Below, in pieces: positions 1 to 8,504 of a DNA stretch of 64,000 nucleotides. Numbering within the stretch: the first letter of the stretch is position 1; every line of letters begins with the position of its first letter. The stretch is from assembly GCA_964561535.1 (NCBI GenBank), contig CAZLPZ010000003.1, positions 1-64,000 of the forward strand. The letters run 5' to 3'. The notes under the pieces were generated by a model, which worked only from the letters and a program-made list of their open reading frames with translations, searched no databases and had not been told where the DNA came from. This stretch comes from CAZLPZ01 sp964561535. GTDB taxonomy: Bacteria; Pseudomonadota; Alphaproteobacteria; Micavibrionales; Micavibrionaceae. The position numbers and the translations under genes are program-made.

Positions 1-553
1 AAGTGACATGGCCGTTCTTGTCCGCGTGGTTTTCGATGAACAGATCGATGGCGGCACCGCGCGCGGCATCTGTATTCCCTGCCTGTAAAGCCGCGTTCAT
101 TTGGGTGGTGAGGGCGGCAATGCGTGCTGGTTTTTCGGCTTCTGTTTCAAGTTCGGCGACTATTTTTTGTGTCAGGGCAATTTGTTGAGCTTTCGCTGGG
201 TCCGTTTTTGAAACTTCTGCGATCCTTTGTTGCATAAAGGCTGCATAAGTTCCTTTTTCTTGGGTATTAGCCTTTTGAATTGTTTTAAATATTTCTGAAG
301 CCAATATTTGGATTTCTTGAGGCGATAAAGTGCCACCCTGTTTATCGAGGATATTGTATAATCCATGTAGTTTTATGGATGAATATTCTTGGCTTTTAGC
401 TGTGTAGGCGGCGCGGGCCTGGGCCGCGTTTGCGGTTGCGATTTGGACTTGTTGTTCTGGGGTTAAAGGAGCGGGGCCTGTGGCGCAGGCGGTCACAAGG
501 GGCAATAGGGTTGCCGCGCATGGTTTCCATAGGGATGTTAATGGTGCAGTCAT
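1..553 (-). CDS. Putative lipoprotein, partial (runs off the window)
   Basis: An open frame on the minus strand starts at ATG 553-551 and reads 184 codons without a stop to the window edge, so the C-terminus is missing. The N-terminus has a short hydrophobic stretch ending in the lipobox-like LVTAC (Cys at about residue 23), which predicts a lipid-anchored envelope protein. The rest is hydrophilic, rich in Ala, Gln, Glu and Lys and likely helical. I recognise no family. Support for its being real: an AAAGGA ribosome site stands upstream of the ATG, and a near-consensus promoter lies about 40 bp before it. It faces the same way as the next gene (666-1445) but is separated from it by a terminator, so it is its own transcription unit. 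Confidence 0.75.
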   Translation of the reverse strand, partial: MTAPLTSLWKPCAATLLPLVTACATGPAPLTPEQQVQIATANAAQARAAYTAKSQEYSSIKLHGLYNILDKQGGTLSPQEIQILASEIFKTIQKANTQEKGTYAAFMQQRIAEVSKTDPAKAQQIALTQKIVAELETEAEKPARIAALTTQMNAALQAGNTDAARGAAIDLFIENHADKNGHVT

Positions 554-590
554 TCTAGATCCTTTGTTCTTAAAAGAATGGAATGCGGCG

Positions 591-619
591 ATCATAGTAT
601 ATTATGTAATATATGTCAA
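591..619 (-). promoter_or_regulatory. Sigma-70 promoter of the 1-553 lipoprotein gene
   Basis: Read on the minus strand, TTGACA (619-614) is followed by exactly 17 bp and then TATGAT (596-591). Transcription should start near 584, leaving a leader of about 30 nt before the ATG at 553. Confidence 0.75.
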
Positions 620-621
620 AT

Positions 622-652
622 AAAAAAACCGGGCCCTGTGCCCGGCTTTTTT
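622..652 (-). terminator. Intrinsic terminator after the 666-1445 gene
   Basis: A GC stem CCGGGC/GCCCGG (629-634 with 640-645) with a 5-nt loop is flanked by A-runs and T-runs on both sides, so it can work in either direction. On the minus strand it follows the stop of the exported-protein gene by about 15 bp and comes just before the next promoter. Confidence 0.8.
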
Positions 653-665
653 AAAGTGCTTTAGT

Positions 666-1445
666 TTATTTGCTGTTACAGCCCAGAGATGTTTCTAGCC
701 TCTTTTGCGCAGCTCGAACTTGTGCTGATGTCACTTTTGAGCCCCATGCTTTAACTTGTACGCCGCATGGGGAAGGCGTTGTAGAGGAAAAAGTATTTCC
801 AGCTTTCCCAGATAAGGACGCAGTTGCTTGAGGTGCCGGAGCTAATGGCGCAGCCACTGCTGGGGCTGGCGCAGGAGCCTGAGAAACCTGAGCCGGAGCT
901 GGAGTTGGTTTGTCTTTACATGCTCCCGTAATTAGCGTGCCGTATTCGCATGCATTTAATTCAGTAGCCAGAGCATTAAAATCACCGCCACATGAATTCA
1001 CAATGGTTTTGAAACGCACATAATTCACGTTGCCGGTATCATCTGAAATTCTACCTAATGCATCAGATGCTTTGACTCCCTTTAGACATGTTTCATTTTC
1101 AATATGTAATTCTAGTATGCCATCTGCCGGTTTAGTAATCCCGGTTGCGCGTCCCATCGCACCAAGGAGTGGTATATTCATAGGGCTTGTTGTTTCAGAA
1201 ATATAACCCATTGGAAGACCTGAAGAAGGATTTGGGGCACCAACGGCATCCGCAGAGAGGCCTATGTGCGCACTGAATTTTGGTGTGGATATATTTGTTA
1301 CGCCACCTGTTGAATTTGATTGCGCAACATTTGGGCCGGATTGTGTGTCGCAAGTTGCATTACCAGCAGTGCAGGCGGCATCCGCTCCAAGGGCAGCAAC
1401 GGATAAGGTTGCGGCGGCGAGTTTTTGTTTTAAAGTGAGTGTCAT
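666..1445 (-). CDS. Hypothetical exported protein with Ala/Pro-rich linker
   Basis: The product has 259 aa. The chosen start (ATG 1445-1443) is preceded by GAGGGAGAG and begins a typical signal peptide ending near ADAA; an upstream ATG would add a charged 22-residue extension ahead of the signal peptide and is less likely. The mature part contains about six cysteines, some in pairs, which suits a disulphide-bonded periplasmic or surface protein. A low-complexity linker of Ala, Pro and Gln at about residues 175-205 separates an N-terminal domain of about 150 residues from a short C-terminal piece. I do not recognise the family. It is a single-gene unit with its own promoter and terminator. Confidence 0.65.
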   Translation of the reverse strand: MTLTLKQKLAAATLSVAALGADAACTAGNATCDTQSGPNVAQSNSTGGVTNISTPKFSAHIGLSADAVGAPNPSSGLPMGYISETTSPMNIPLLGAMGRATGITKPADGILELHIENETCLKGVKASDALGRISDDTGNVNYVRFKTIVNSCGGDFNALATELNACEYGTLITGACKDKPTPAPAQVSQAPAPAPAVAAPLAPAPQATASLSGKAGNTFSSTTPSPCGVQVKAWGSKVTSAQVRAAQKRLETSLGCNSK

Positions 1446-1513
1446 CTCTCCCTCAATCTTTCTGCCCTTTTGGGGCGGGTTGTTATCGAATGGTGGTGTC
1501 TTGAATGGCAAGG

Positions 1514-1542
1514 GTTATCGCATACAGCGCAGTATTTGTCAA
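1514..1542 (-). promoter_or_regulatory. Probable promoter of the 666-1445 gene
   Basis: On the minus strand TTGACA (1542-1537) is spaced 17 bp from GATAAC (1519-1514), which is preceded by TG in extended -10 position. It lies about 70 bp upstream of the start codon. Confidence 0.6.
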
Positions 1543-1594
1543 TAATAATTTACGGAATGCTGAAGTTAGGGATGTTGTCATATTATAAGGGTAT

Positions 1595-1676
1595 CACCCC
1601 CTCCACCCCGCTCGGACGGGGCACCCCCCCTTCCACCTACGCCCTTTGGGCTTCGGCGGACACAGTCAGGGGGAGG
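1595..1676. repeat. Dispersed C-rich/G-rich palindromic repeat (degenerate copy)
   Basis: The stretch starts C-rich, has an inner CCCCG/CGGGG hairpin and a second hairpin around GCCCTTTGGGC, and ends GGGGGAGG. It has the same build (C-rich arm, small inner hairpins, G-rich arm) as the elements at 3050-3072 and 36060-36113, so the three probably belong to one scattered intergenic family. No coding potential is visible. Confidence 0.45.
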
Positions 1677-1723
1677 AAAAACTCTTAAATTTTCCGTGAT
1701 TTTTTCTTTTCTAAAAATATCCC

Positions 1724-1752
1724 TGGACATTTGGGTCGTCCCCGGCTATAAA
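1724..1752 (+). promoter_or_regulatory. Promoter of rplJ-rplL
   Basis: TGGACA (1724-1729), a 17-bp spacer and TATAAA (1747-1752) form a strong sigma-70-type promoter. It predicts a start near 1759 and a leader of about 170 nt before rplJ, the length expected for an L10 autoregulatory leader. Confidence 0.7.
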
Positions 1753-1758
1753 ACGCGC

Positions 1759-1930
1759 ACTCGTCCAAGATCGTCGGTGGGGGCAACCCATAAATCCAAC
1801 GTTAGACTGGGGAAAAAATTGATTTGAGGGGCCGGCTTGGGCTTCCTAAAAAATTTCCTTTGTTGAATTTGGTCGAGGCGAACGTCATGTTCGCCTTTTT
1901 TGTTGTGAATTTTTAAAGAAAGGCAACGCT
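1759..1930 (+). promoter_or_regulatory. L10 leader of the rplJL mRNA with terminator-like hairpin
   Basis: The untranslated leader between the predicted start and rplJ ends in a perfect 8-bp hairpin, AGGCGAAC (1876-1883) with GTTCGCCT (1889-1896), followed by six T. That has the form of an intrinsic terminator, only 30 nt before the rplJ start. In many bacteria the rplJ leader binds L10 or L10-L7/L12 to shut down its own synthesis; placing this leader in that class rests on position and structure only. The hairpin suggests transcription attenuation rather than purely translational control. Confidence 0.55.
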
Positions 1931-2455
1931 ATGCCCATGAACCGTGCCAAAAAGGCCGAAGAATTACAAGAAGTCAAAGATTATATTGCGGGTGACATTG
2001 ACGCGATTGTCGTTGTGGCCAACAAGGGAATGTCGGTGAAACAAGTCGAGGCCCTGCGCCGCGATGCCGCCGCCAATGATGCGCGCTATAAAGTGTCCAA
2101 AAATGCATTGTCGATCATCGCGTTTAAAGACACAAAATTTGCCGGGATCGTTGATTATTTTAAAGGTCCAACGGCGTTGATTATGGCGAAAGATCCAATC
2201 GCCGCTGCGCGCGTGGCCCAAAAGTTTTCCAAAGAATATGCGGACAAGTTTGAAATTATGGGCGGCGCGATGGGATCCACCCTGCTTGATGCCAAAAAAG
2301 TGGTGTATCTGGCCTCGTTGCCGTCGCTCGATCAACTGCGTGGCAAACTGGTTGGCTTGTTACAAGCCCCGGCGCAAAAAATTGCCGCCATTGTTCAGGC
2401 CCCGCCGGCGCAACTCGCCCGTGTGATCAATGCATACGCGACGAAAGCTGCGTAA
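1931..2455 (+). CDS. rplJ: 50S ribosomal protein L10
   Basis: This 174-aa protein matches L10 over its whole length: an N-terminal domain with the conserved run around RYKVSKNAL (about residues 50-58), the KGPTALI region (about residues 78-84) and a C-terminal Ala-rich helix ending ARVINAYA that holds the L7/L12 dimers. L10 forms the base of the ribosomal stalk. The start at 1931 follows AAAGAAAGG by a normal distance; the ATG two codons later (1937) is an alternative. It is cotranscribed with rplL, 96 bp downstream. The usual upstream partners rplK and rplA and the downstream rpoB are absent here. Confidence 0.96.
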   Translation: MPMNRAKKAEELQEVKDYIAGDIDAIVVVANKGMSVKQVEALRRDAAANDARYKVSKNALSIIAFKDTKFAGIVDYFKGPTALIMAKDPIAAARVAQKFSKEYADKFEIMGGAMGSTLLDAKKVVYLASLPSLDQLRGKLVGLLQAPAQKIAAIVQAPPAQLARVINAYATKAA

Positions 2456-2551
2456 ATAAAAGAATTTGTTATCTCGGGCATTGGCTTTGGGATGATAAAA
2501 GATAAGTAAAATTTTTAACCAAGTAACGACGTTTAATTTAAGGAGAATAAA

Positions 2552-2920
2552 ATGGCTGATCTGAATAAAATTGTGGACCAACTCTCGACCCTCACGGTGC
2601 TTGAAGCGGCCGAACTTGCAAAAATGCTCGAAGAAAAATGGGGCGTGACGGCGGCGGCTCCTGTGGCTGTTGCTGCAGCGGGTGCCGGTGCGGCCCCTGT
2701 TGAAGAAAAAGACAGCTTTGATATTATTTTGGAAGAAGCCGGCGCGAACAAAATCAACGTGATTAAAGAAGTCCGTGCGATTACCGGTTTGGGTCTTGCC
2801 GAAGCCAAAGCATTGGTTGACGGTGCCCCCAAAGCCATTAAAGAAGGCGTGAACAAGGCGGATGCCAAAAAATTGGAAGAGCAATTGAAAGCCGCCGGCG
2901 CCAAAGTGACCGTGAAATAA
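2552..2920 (+). CDS. rplL: 50S ribosomal protein L7/L12
   Basis: The 122-aa product has the normal L7/L12 plan: an N-terminal dimerisation helix pair, an Ala/Gly/Pro-rich hinge (about residues 38-52) and the conserved C-terminal factor-binding domain with ITGLGLAEAKALVDGAPK. The gene has a strong ribosome site (AAGGAG) just before ATG 2552. L7/L12 recruits translation GTPases to the ribosome and is made in excess over L10, which fits its own strong ribosome site. A terminator closes the unit at about 2978. Confidence 0.97.
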   Translation: MADLNKIVDQLSTLTVLEAAELAKMLEEKWGVTAAAPVAVAAAGAGAAPVEEKDSFDIILEEAGANKINVIKEVRAITGLGLAEAKALVDGAPKAIKEGVNKADAKKLEEQLKAAGAKVTVK

Positions 2921-2930
2921 TTATTTCGCT

Positions 2931-2954
2931 GTCATCCCGGCGAAAGCCGGGATC
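2931..2954. repeat. REP-like palindrome (GTCATCCCGGC type)
   Basis: GATCCCGGC-type arms face each other around a 4-nt loop, just after the rplL stop. The same core occurs twice at 51322-51390, so this is a scattered intergenic palindrome family. Confidence 0.6.
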
Positions 2955-2977
2955 TCGAGCCGATCGCTTAAACAAAA

Positions 2978-3007
2978 AGCCATCCTTTAAAAAGGGTGGC
3001 TTTTTTA
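2978..3007 (+). terminator. Terminator of rplJL
   Basis: An 11-bp stem AGCCATCCTTT/AAAGGGTGGCT (one G-T pair, very short loop) is followed by a T-run at 3001-3006. Confidence 0.85.
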
Positions 3008-3049
3008 TATTTATACTCATTTTCATCAAGAAATGAACTTGATGTTTTT

Positions 3050-3072
3050 CCCTCCCCCCTTCAGGGGGAGGG
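3050..3072. repeat. Perfect CCCTCCCCC/GGGGGAGGG palindrome
   Basis: The two arms are C-rich and G-rich with a TTCA-type loop, lying between the rplL terminator and the giant surface-protein gene. It resembles the outer arms of the repeats at 1595-1676 and 36060-36113. Confidence 0.45.
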
Positions 3073-3176
3073 AATTTTCAACTTTCATGTGGATGACGGG
3101 ACGATCCCCTCTTTACAGATTTTCGAGTTTCATCAAAATGACGGGGCGATCCCCCTTTTATAAAAACAGGTCATTG

Positions 3177-6100
3177 ATGATGTACACCAATCGAGAACGC
3201 GGTAATATTTTTCTGGCTTTGTTTGCGGCCGTCGCGTTTGCCGCGTTGTTGTCCTATGCCGTATCGCAATTTATCCGGGGGCCCCTGACCACCAGTACGA
3301 ATTTAACCCGGGTAAACACGGCACAACAACAAATGAATGTGGCGGGTCAGTTGATTATTGAAACATCGGCCACCCAGGCCAGTAACGGTGATTGCGACGG
3401 GGATAATTACATCGAACCGTTGCGTTACCGTGACCCATCAACAGGGCCTCACCCGACAGGCGGGGGATATATTCATAATGCGGTCGGGGCCACGAAAAAG
3501 GATCCCTGGGGCACGGAATATGGCTATTGTGCCTGGGATCAAGGTACGGATGACACATCGCCTGGGAAAGATATTGCGCCGAATGATGATGCGGACTGCA
3601 CGAATACAGATACGTATAACACAGTTGCGGGGGATTACCGTTTGGCGGGAGCTGTTCCGTCGGTGGCTCACCCCACAAAACCAAGTACCCAGGCCGTGAT
3701 TGCCTTGGTATCGGCCGGGAAAGATAAGACGTTTCAAACGACCTGTACTGCATTTGTGGACGCTAATGATGATGCCGTCCCCGACACGGCGTTGGTCGCA
3801 AAAACCGCGGGCTCAGACGATATTATTGTGCAATATACGTACGGCGAGGCCCAGGCCGCGGGGGGCGATTTATGGACCCTCAAATCCGGGGATCCGGCGG
3901 TGGCCACCATTGCGAAAGATGTGGAGATTGCGGCAAACCAAGTTTTACAATTTGCTGATAATGCGCGCCTGTTGATCCCGACGGATGTTGAACTGACGGA
4001 CGCCGAATGTACGGGGGTGGCCGCGTCCCAGGTTAATGAACGGGCCTTGCGGTTAAATACCACCACCACCCCGCCCAGCCTCGAGGTGTGTTATGACAGC
4101 GATGCAACCGTGGCCTATGCCTGGGATTGGGGGTCGGCCGCGGCGGCCGGGGGCGGCGGTGGAAGCACCATTGACGATTTGGATGACGGGATCGCCGATT
4201 ATGTGACCTTATATAATGTGTTTTTGGGCGATTTGACGGGAACGGCGACAACAACGGGGACGGGGAATACGGCGCTGGGGTATAATGCGTTGAATACAAA
4301 TGTCGCAAAGTCGGGCAGTACGGCCATTGGATATGAAGCCATGCGGTATGCGGATAGTGGGGCGGCTGCAATAACGTATAATACGGCTGTGGGGTATCAG
4401 GCGTTGATGGGGTCGACGACCGCGGCCAGTAATATTGGGGGAGCTAATACGGCCGTTGGTCATTCGGCTTTACTTTCAAATACATCAGGAGATGGGGGGA
4501 CGGCTGTTGGGGCGAATGCGATGAGCAGCCAAACAACGGGAGATTTTAATACCGCCGTTGGTTATGAAGCGCTTTATTCAAATCTAGCGGGTACTAATAA
4601 TGTGGCACTCGGCGGCTCGACCCTATATAACAATCGAGGCTCTTATAATACGACAATTGGCGTTAATTCAATGTACGAAAATACAACCGGAATTGAAAAC
4701 GTGGCGGTTGGCTATGAATCTCTTTATGAAAATAAAACCAAGAAACAATCAACGGCCATTGGATATCAAGCCATGCGCTATGCTGATAGTGCGGCAGGTG
4801 AAGCCGTTACGTATAATACCGCCCTGGGGTATCAGGCGTTGCGCGGGTCGACGACGGCGGCGAGTAATACGGGGACCAGTAATACGGCCGTTGGTCATAC
4901 TGTCCTTCTTGCCAACACAACTGGGGCGTCAAATGTGGCTACTGGAGCACTCGCATTGGTGTCGAATACGATTGGAAGTTTTAATGTTGGTATAGGCCAA
5001 TCGAGCTTGAATAGTAACGTTGCCGCGTCGGGATCAACGGCGGTGGGTTATCTTGCTATGGGTATGGCCAATTCAACGGCAGTTGCGACGACAACGTATA
5101 ACACCGCTGTGGGAGCTGGAGCCTTGTTTGGATCGTTATTTCCCTTGACTAATACGGGGACCAGTAACACCGCCCTTGGATATAATACTCTAGGTGGAAA
5201 CACAACCGGATCCTCGAATATTGCAATTGGGGCGGCGGCGTCCGGTCTAGCGGCGGCATTGGGGGCCAACACAACCGGGAGGTCGAACGTGGCGATTGGG
5301 GCAGCACGCGCGGCGAATGCCGCCGGGGCGTTGGCCGCGAATACAACAGGATATGAAAACGTCGCGATTGGTGAAGGGGCGTTGAGCACAAACGTTGCGG
5401 GGTATGGATCAACCGCCGTGGGGTTTAATGCGATTCGTTATGCAAATTCGACGGCGGTGGCGACAGGGATGTATAACACGGCGTTGGGGTGGTCGGCGTT
5501 GCGGGGATCGACGACGGCGGCGAATAATACGGGGAGTCATAATGTCGCGATTGGGTTTCAGGCATTACGTGATACGACATTTGGAAATACAAATATAGCA
5601 ATTGGATCGAATGTACTTGTTTATAATACCGGGGGGTATGGATCAACAGCCATTGGATATCAAGCGATGTTAAATGGTTATAATAGTGGAGCTTATTTTC
5701 AAACATATAATACGGCTGTTGGGTATGAAGCTATGAAGGGGGCCACCGGATCAGGAGGGACCTCGTTTCTTTCAAATACAGCCGTTGGACATGGCGCACT
5801 TCGGGACCTTACCGATGGCGATAACAATGTTGCGATTGGTGTCGATGCTATGTATTTAGCAGCAGTTCCATACAATAATGTCGCTATCGGAAATCAAAGT
5901 TTGTATTATCTCTCCGATTGGGGGAGTGCCGATAGTTATAATGTTGCTGTTGGTGATCATGCGGCGCATAATACGGAAAATTCTAATTATAACACGGCTA
6001 TTGGGGGTTCTGCATTATATTCGAATAGATACGGCAATTCTAGTACGGCCGTAGGTTATAATGCAATGTATTATGCAAATAATGCAGTAGGGACAACCTT

Positions 6101-8504
6101 TACAACTTATAATACGGCAGTCGGATATCAAGCGTTGAGGGGGTCGGGAACGCCGGCCAGTAATACCGGCACATCGAATACGGCGCTGGGGCATAATGCT
6201 TTGGTGAGTGCTACGTCTGGTTCATCGAACATTGCGATTGGGGCGGGGGCGGCCAGTTTAAATGCACCGTTGCAGGCGAATACAACCGGGCGGTCTAACG
6301 TAGCAATCGGGGCGGCCCGGGCCAGTAATGCGGCCGGGGCGTTGGCCGCGAATACAACAGGATCTGAAAACGTTGCGATTGGTGAAGGGGCACTCTCGAC
6401 CAGTACGACGAATTATGGCAGCACGGCCGTTGGGTTTGAAGCGATGCGGTATGCGGATTCAGGGGGGTCATCGGCGTTTACGTTTAACACGGCCTTGGGG
6501 TATCAGGCATTGCGTGGTTCAACAACCGCAGCCAGCAATACGGGTAAAGGAAATGTCGCCGTAGGGAGTAATGCATTAAGGGCGAATACCAGTGGGGTTG
6601 GAAATACAGCGGTGGGGGGATACATTTCTACATATTTTGCAGCGTTACAAAGTAATACGACGGGGGGAAGTAACGTTGCGATTGGTTTTTCCGCTCTTGG
6701 TAGTAATACCGAAAAAAGCGGGAGTACGGCCGTGGGAGCCGAGGCCATGCGCTATGCTGATAGTGCGACGGGTGTAGTCGTTACGTATAACACCGCGGTG
6801 GGGTATGCGGCACTGAGGGGGTCAGTGCTTTCGTTCAATAATACGGGCCTGTACAATACCGCTCTGGGGGGTGAAGCATTATTATCGACTACGAGCGGGC
6901 TATCGAATGTGGCGGTGGGCTCTAGAGCATTACGTGGAAATACTACCGGATCAAGCAATATTGCGATTGGGGCGGTGGGGGCCCTTTTAAATGGCCCGTT
7001 ACAGGTAAACACAACCGGACGGTCGAACGTCGCGATTGGGTCGGCGCGCGCCGGCGGTGCGGCCGGAGCGTTGGCCGCGAATACAACAGGATTAGAAAAT
7101 GTCGCGATTGGCGAAGGGGCGTTGACGACGAATGTCGCCCTGAATACATCTACCGCGGTCGGATTTGAAGCCATGCGGTATGCCAATTCATCGGCCCTAG
7201 CGTTCAGTACGTATAACACGGCGCTCGGGTATCGGGCGTTGATGGGTTCGACGACGGCGGCCGACAATACGGGGACCAGTAATACAGCGGTTGGATTTAA
7301 CTCATTATTAAGTAATACATCTGGGGAATCGAACGTGGCAATTGGCGCCGCCGCGTTCGGTACATCGGGGGCATTGGGGTCCAACACATCGGGGTCGTCT
7401 AACATTGCGATTGGGGCGTCGGCGGCCAGTGCAGTGGGGGCATTGGGGTCCAACACAACCGGGTACAAGAATGTGGCCATTGGCGCGGGGTACGGTCCAG
7501 CAGCAGCATTGGGGGCCATGGCCGGGAATACAACAGGATATGAAAACGTCGCGATTGGCCAAGGGGCGTTGGTGACGAATGTCGCCCTGGCTGGATCTAC
7601 CGCTGTCGGATTTGAAGCCATGAGGTATGCCAATTCATCGGCCGTGGCAGACCTTACGGGAAACACGGCGCTCGGGTATCAGGCGTTGATGGGGTCGACG
7701 ACGGCGGGGGATAATTCGGGGAAATATAATACGGCCCTGGGGGCGAATGCATTGATGTCGATTACTGCCGGCGATGGAAATACCGCGGTGGGCGTATCGG
7801 CGGGGGATTATACATCGGGCAGTTATGTGGCGAATACGTCGGGGGCCAATAATACGTATGTGGGGTATCGATCGGGAACAGATAATGCGGCGTATACAAA
7901 TTCGATGGCGCTGGGGTATCTGGCCCAAGCAACGGCGAGTAACCGCATTGTGTTGGGGAATACCTCGATTGCGGATATTTATGCGCAGGTGACCAGTATT
8001 ACGGGGATTTCGGACGCGCGGCGGAAACATCATGTGCGCGATATTCCGTTGGGGTTGGATTTTGTGACCAAACTGCGCCCCGTTGAATATCAATATAATA
8101 ACGGCGATGATACGTTGCGATATGGGTTTTTGGCCCAAGAAACCGAGGCCGCGTTGCCCGATGCGGTTAGACCGTTGGTTGCCAAAAATGAAGAAGGTCT
8201 GGCCATGGTGTCGCGTGAAAATGATAAAGACCGGACCTATCATATGGCCTATGGCGAATTGACAGCGCCGTTGGTCAAGGCAGTTCAGGAATTGAATGCC
8301 CGCGTGGATGGGTTGGCGGGCGTTGCGCCGGGTGAAGGGTCGGACAAATCTCAATCATCCGTTCAAGATAGGTCGGATACAGGGGAAGATCCCGCCCGGT
8401 TATTATGGTCGATTATCGCGGCGATGGGGGCCATGATGGTTATCTTGGTTGCCTGGAATATGCGCCTGACCCGGGATATTAAACGCTTGGCTGCGGCGGG
8501 TTAG
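3177..8504 (+). CDS. Giant pseudopilin-like / YadA-head-repeat / S74-chaperone surface protein
   Basis: The product has 1775 aa. I start it at the paired ATGs 3177/3180, where a short basic head (YTNRERG) precedes a 23-residue hydrophobic helix, as in type IV pilins and pseudopilins; the frame is open further upstream but that part is repeat DNA. Residues about 75-150 contain a KDPWGTEYGY stretch typical of major pseudopilins. From about residue 360 to 1580 there is an array of short repeats of the form NTAVGYxAL, as in trimeric YadA/Hep-Hag heads, arranged in about ten larger units marked by MRYADS or MRYANS. Residues about 1610-1690 are a Peptidase_S74 intramolecular chaperone: SDARRK keeps the Ser and the Lys at +5 of the self-cleaving dyad (Ser1612, Lys1617), and GFLAQE follows. 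A single membrane helix at about 1743-1763 ends the protein. Function is inferred as a trimeric surface fibre; secretion route unknown. Confidence 0.85.
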   Translation: MMYTNRERGNIFLALFAAVAFAALLSYAVSQFIRGPLTTSTNLTRVNTAQQQMNVAGQLIIETSATQASNGDCDGDNYIEPLRYRDPSTGPHPTGGGYIHNAVGATKKDPWGTEYGYCAWDQGTDDTSPGKDIAPNDDADCTNTDTYNTVAGDYRLAGAVPSVAHPTKPSTQAVIALVSAGKDKTFQTTCTAFVDANDDAVPDTALVAKTAGSDDIIVQYTYGEAQAAGGDLWTLKSGDPAVATIAKDVEIAANQVLQFADNARLLIPTDVELTDAECTGVAASQVNERALRLNTTTTPPSLEVCYDSDATVAYAWDWGSAAAAGGGGGSTIDDLDDGIADYVTLYNVFLGDLTGTATTTGTGNTALGYNALNTNVAKSGSTAIGYEAMRYADSGAAAITYNTAVGYQALMGSTTAASNIGGANTAVGHSALLSNTSGDGGTAVGANAMSSQTTGDFNTAVGYEALYSNLAGTNNVALGGSTLYNNRGSYNTTIGVNSMYENTTGIENVAVGYESLYENKTKKQSTAIGYQAMRYADSAAGEAVTYNTALGYQALRGSTTAASNTGTSNTAVGHTVLLANTTGASNVATGALALVSNTIGSFNVGIGQSSLNSNVAASGSTAVGYLAMGMANSTAVATTTYNTAVGAGALFGSLFPLTNTGTSNTALGYNTLGGNTTGSSNIAIGAAASGLAAALGANTTGRSNVAIGAARAANAAGALAANTTGYENVAIGEGALSTNVAGYGSTAVGFNAIRYANSTAVATGMYNTALGWSALRGSTTAANNTGSHNVAIGFQALRDTTFGNTNIAIGSNVLVYNTGGYGSTAIGYQAMLNGYNSGAYFQTYNTAVGYEAMKGATGSGGTSFLSNTAVGHGALRDLTDGDNNVAIGVDAMYLAAVPYNNVAIGNQSLYYLSDWGSADSYNVAVGDHAAHNTENSNYNTAIGGSALYSNRYGNSSTAVGYNAMYYANNAVGTTFTTYNTAVGYQALRGSGTPASNTGTSNTALGHNALVSATSGSSNIAIGAGAASLNAPLQANTTGRSNVAIGAARASNAAGALAANTTGSENVAIGEGALSTSTTNYGSTAVGFEAMRYADSGGSSAFTFNTALGYQALRGSTTAASNTGKGNVAVGSNALRANTSGVGNTAVGGYISTYFAALQSNTTGGSNVAIGFSALGSNTEKSGSTAVGAEAMRYADSATGVVVTYNTAVGYAALRGSVLSFNNTGLYNTALGGEALLSTTSGLSNVAVGSRALRGNTTGSSNIAIGAVGALLNGPLQVNTTGRSNVAIGSARAGGAAGALAANTTGLENVAIGEGALTTNVALNTSTAVGFEAMRYANSSALAFSTYNTALGYRALMGSTTAADNTGTSNTAVGFNSLLSNTSGESNVAIGAAAFGTSGALGSNTSGSSNIAIGASAASAVGALGSNTTGYKNVAIGAGYGPAAALGAMAGNTTGYENVAIGQGALVTNVALAGSTAVGFEAMRYANSSAVADLTGNTALGYQALMGSTTAGDNSGKYNTALGANALMSITAGDGNTAVGVSAGDYTSGSYVANTSGANNTYVGYRSGTDNAAYTNSMALGYLAQATASNRIVLGNTSIADIYAQVTSITGISDARRKHHVRDIPLGLDFVTKLRPVEYQYNNGDDTLRYGFLAQETEAALPDAVRPLVAKNEEGLAMVSRENDKDRTYHMAYGELTAPLVKAVQELNARVDGLAGVAPGEGSDKSQSSVQDRSDTGEDPARLLWSIIAAMGAMMVILVAWNMRLTRDIKRLAAAG

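Noticed and set aside
6752..7666. Long minus-strand open frame (304 codons) inside the giant surface gene
   Set aside because: It is an artefact of the repeated GC-rich codons on the other strand; its translation is the same low-complexity repeat, with no start signal.
4240..7920. CRISPR-like repeat array
   Set aside because: The repeats are coding, irregular in spacing and keep the reading frame; no cas genes are present.
8501..8504. Stop-codon overlap as a sign of fusion or readthrough
   Set aside because: The two genes converge and simply share bases of their stop codons.
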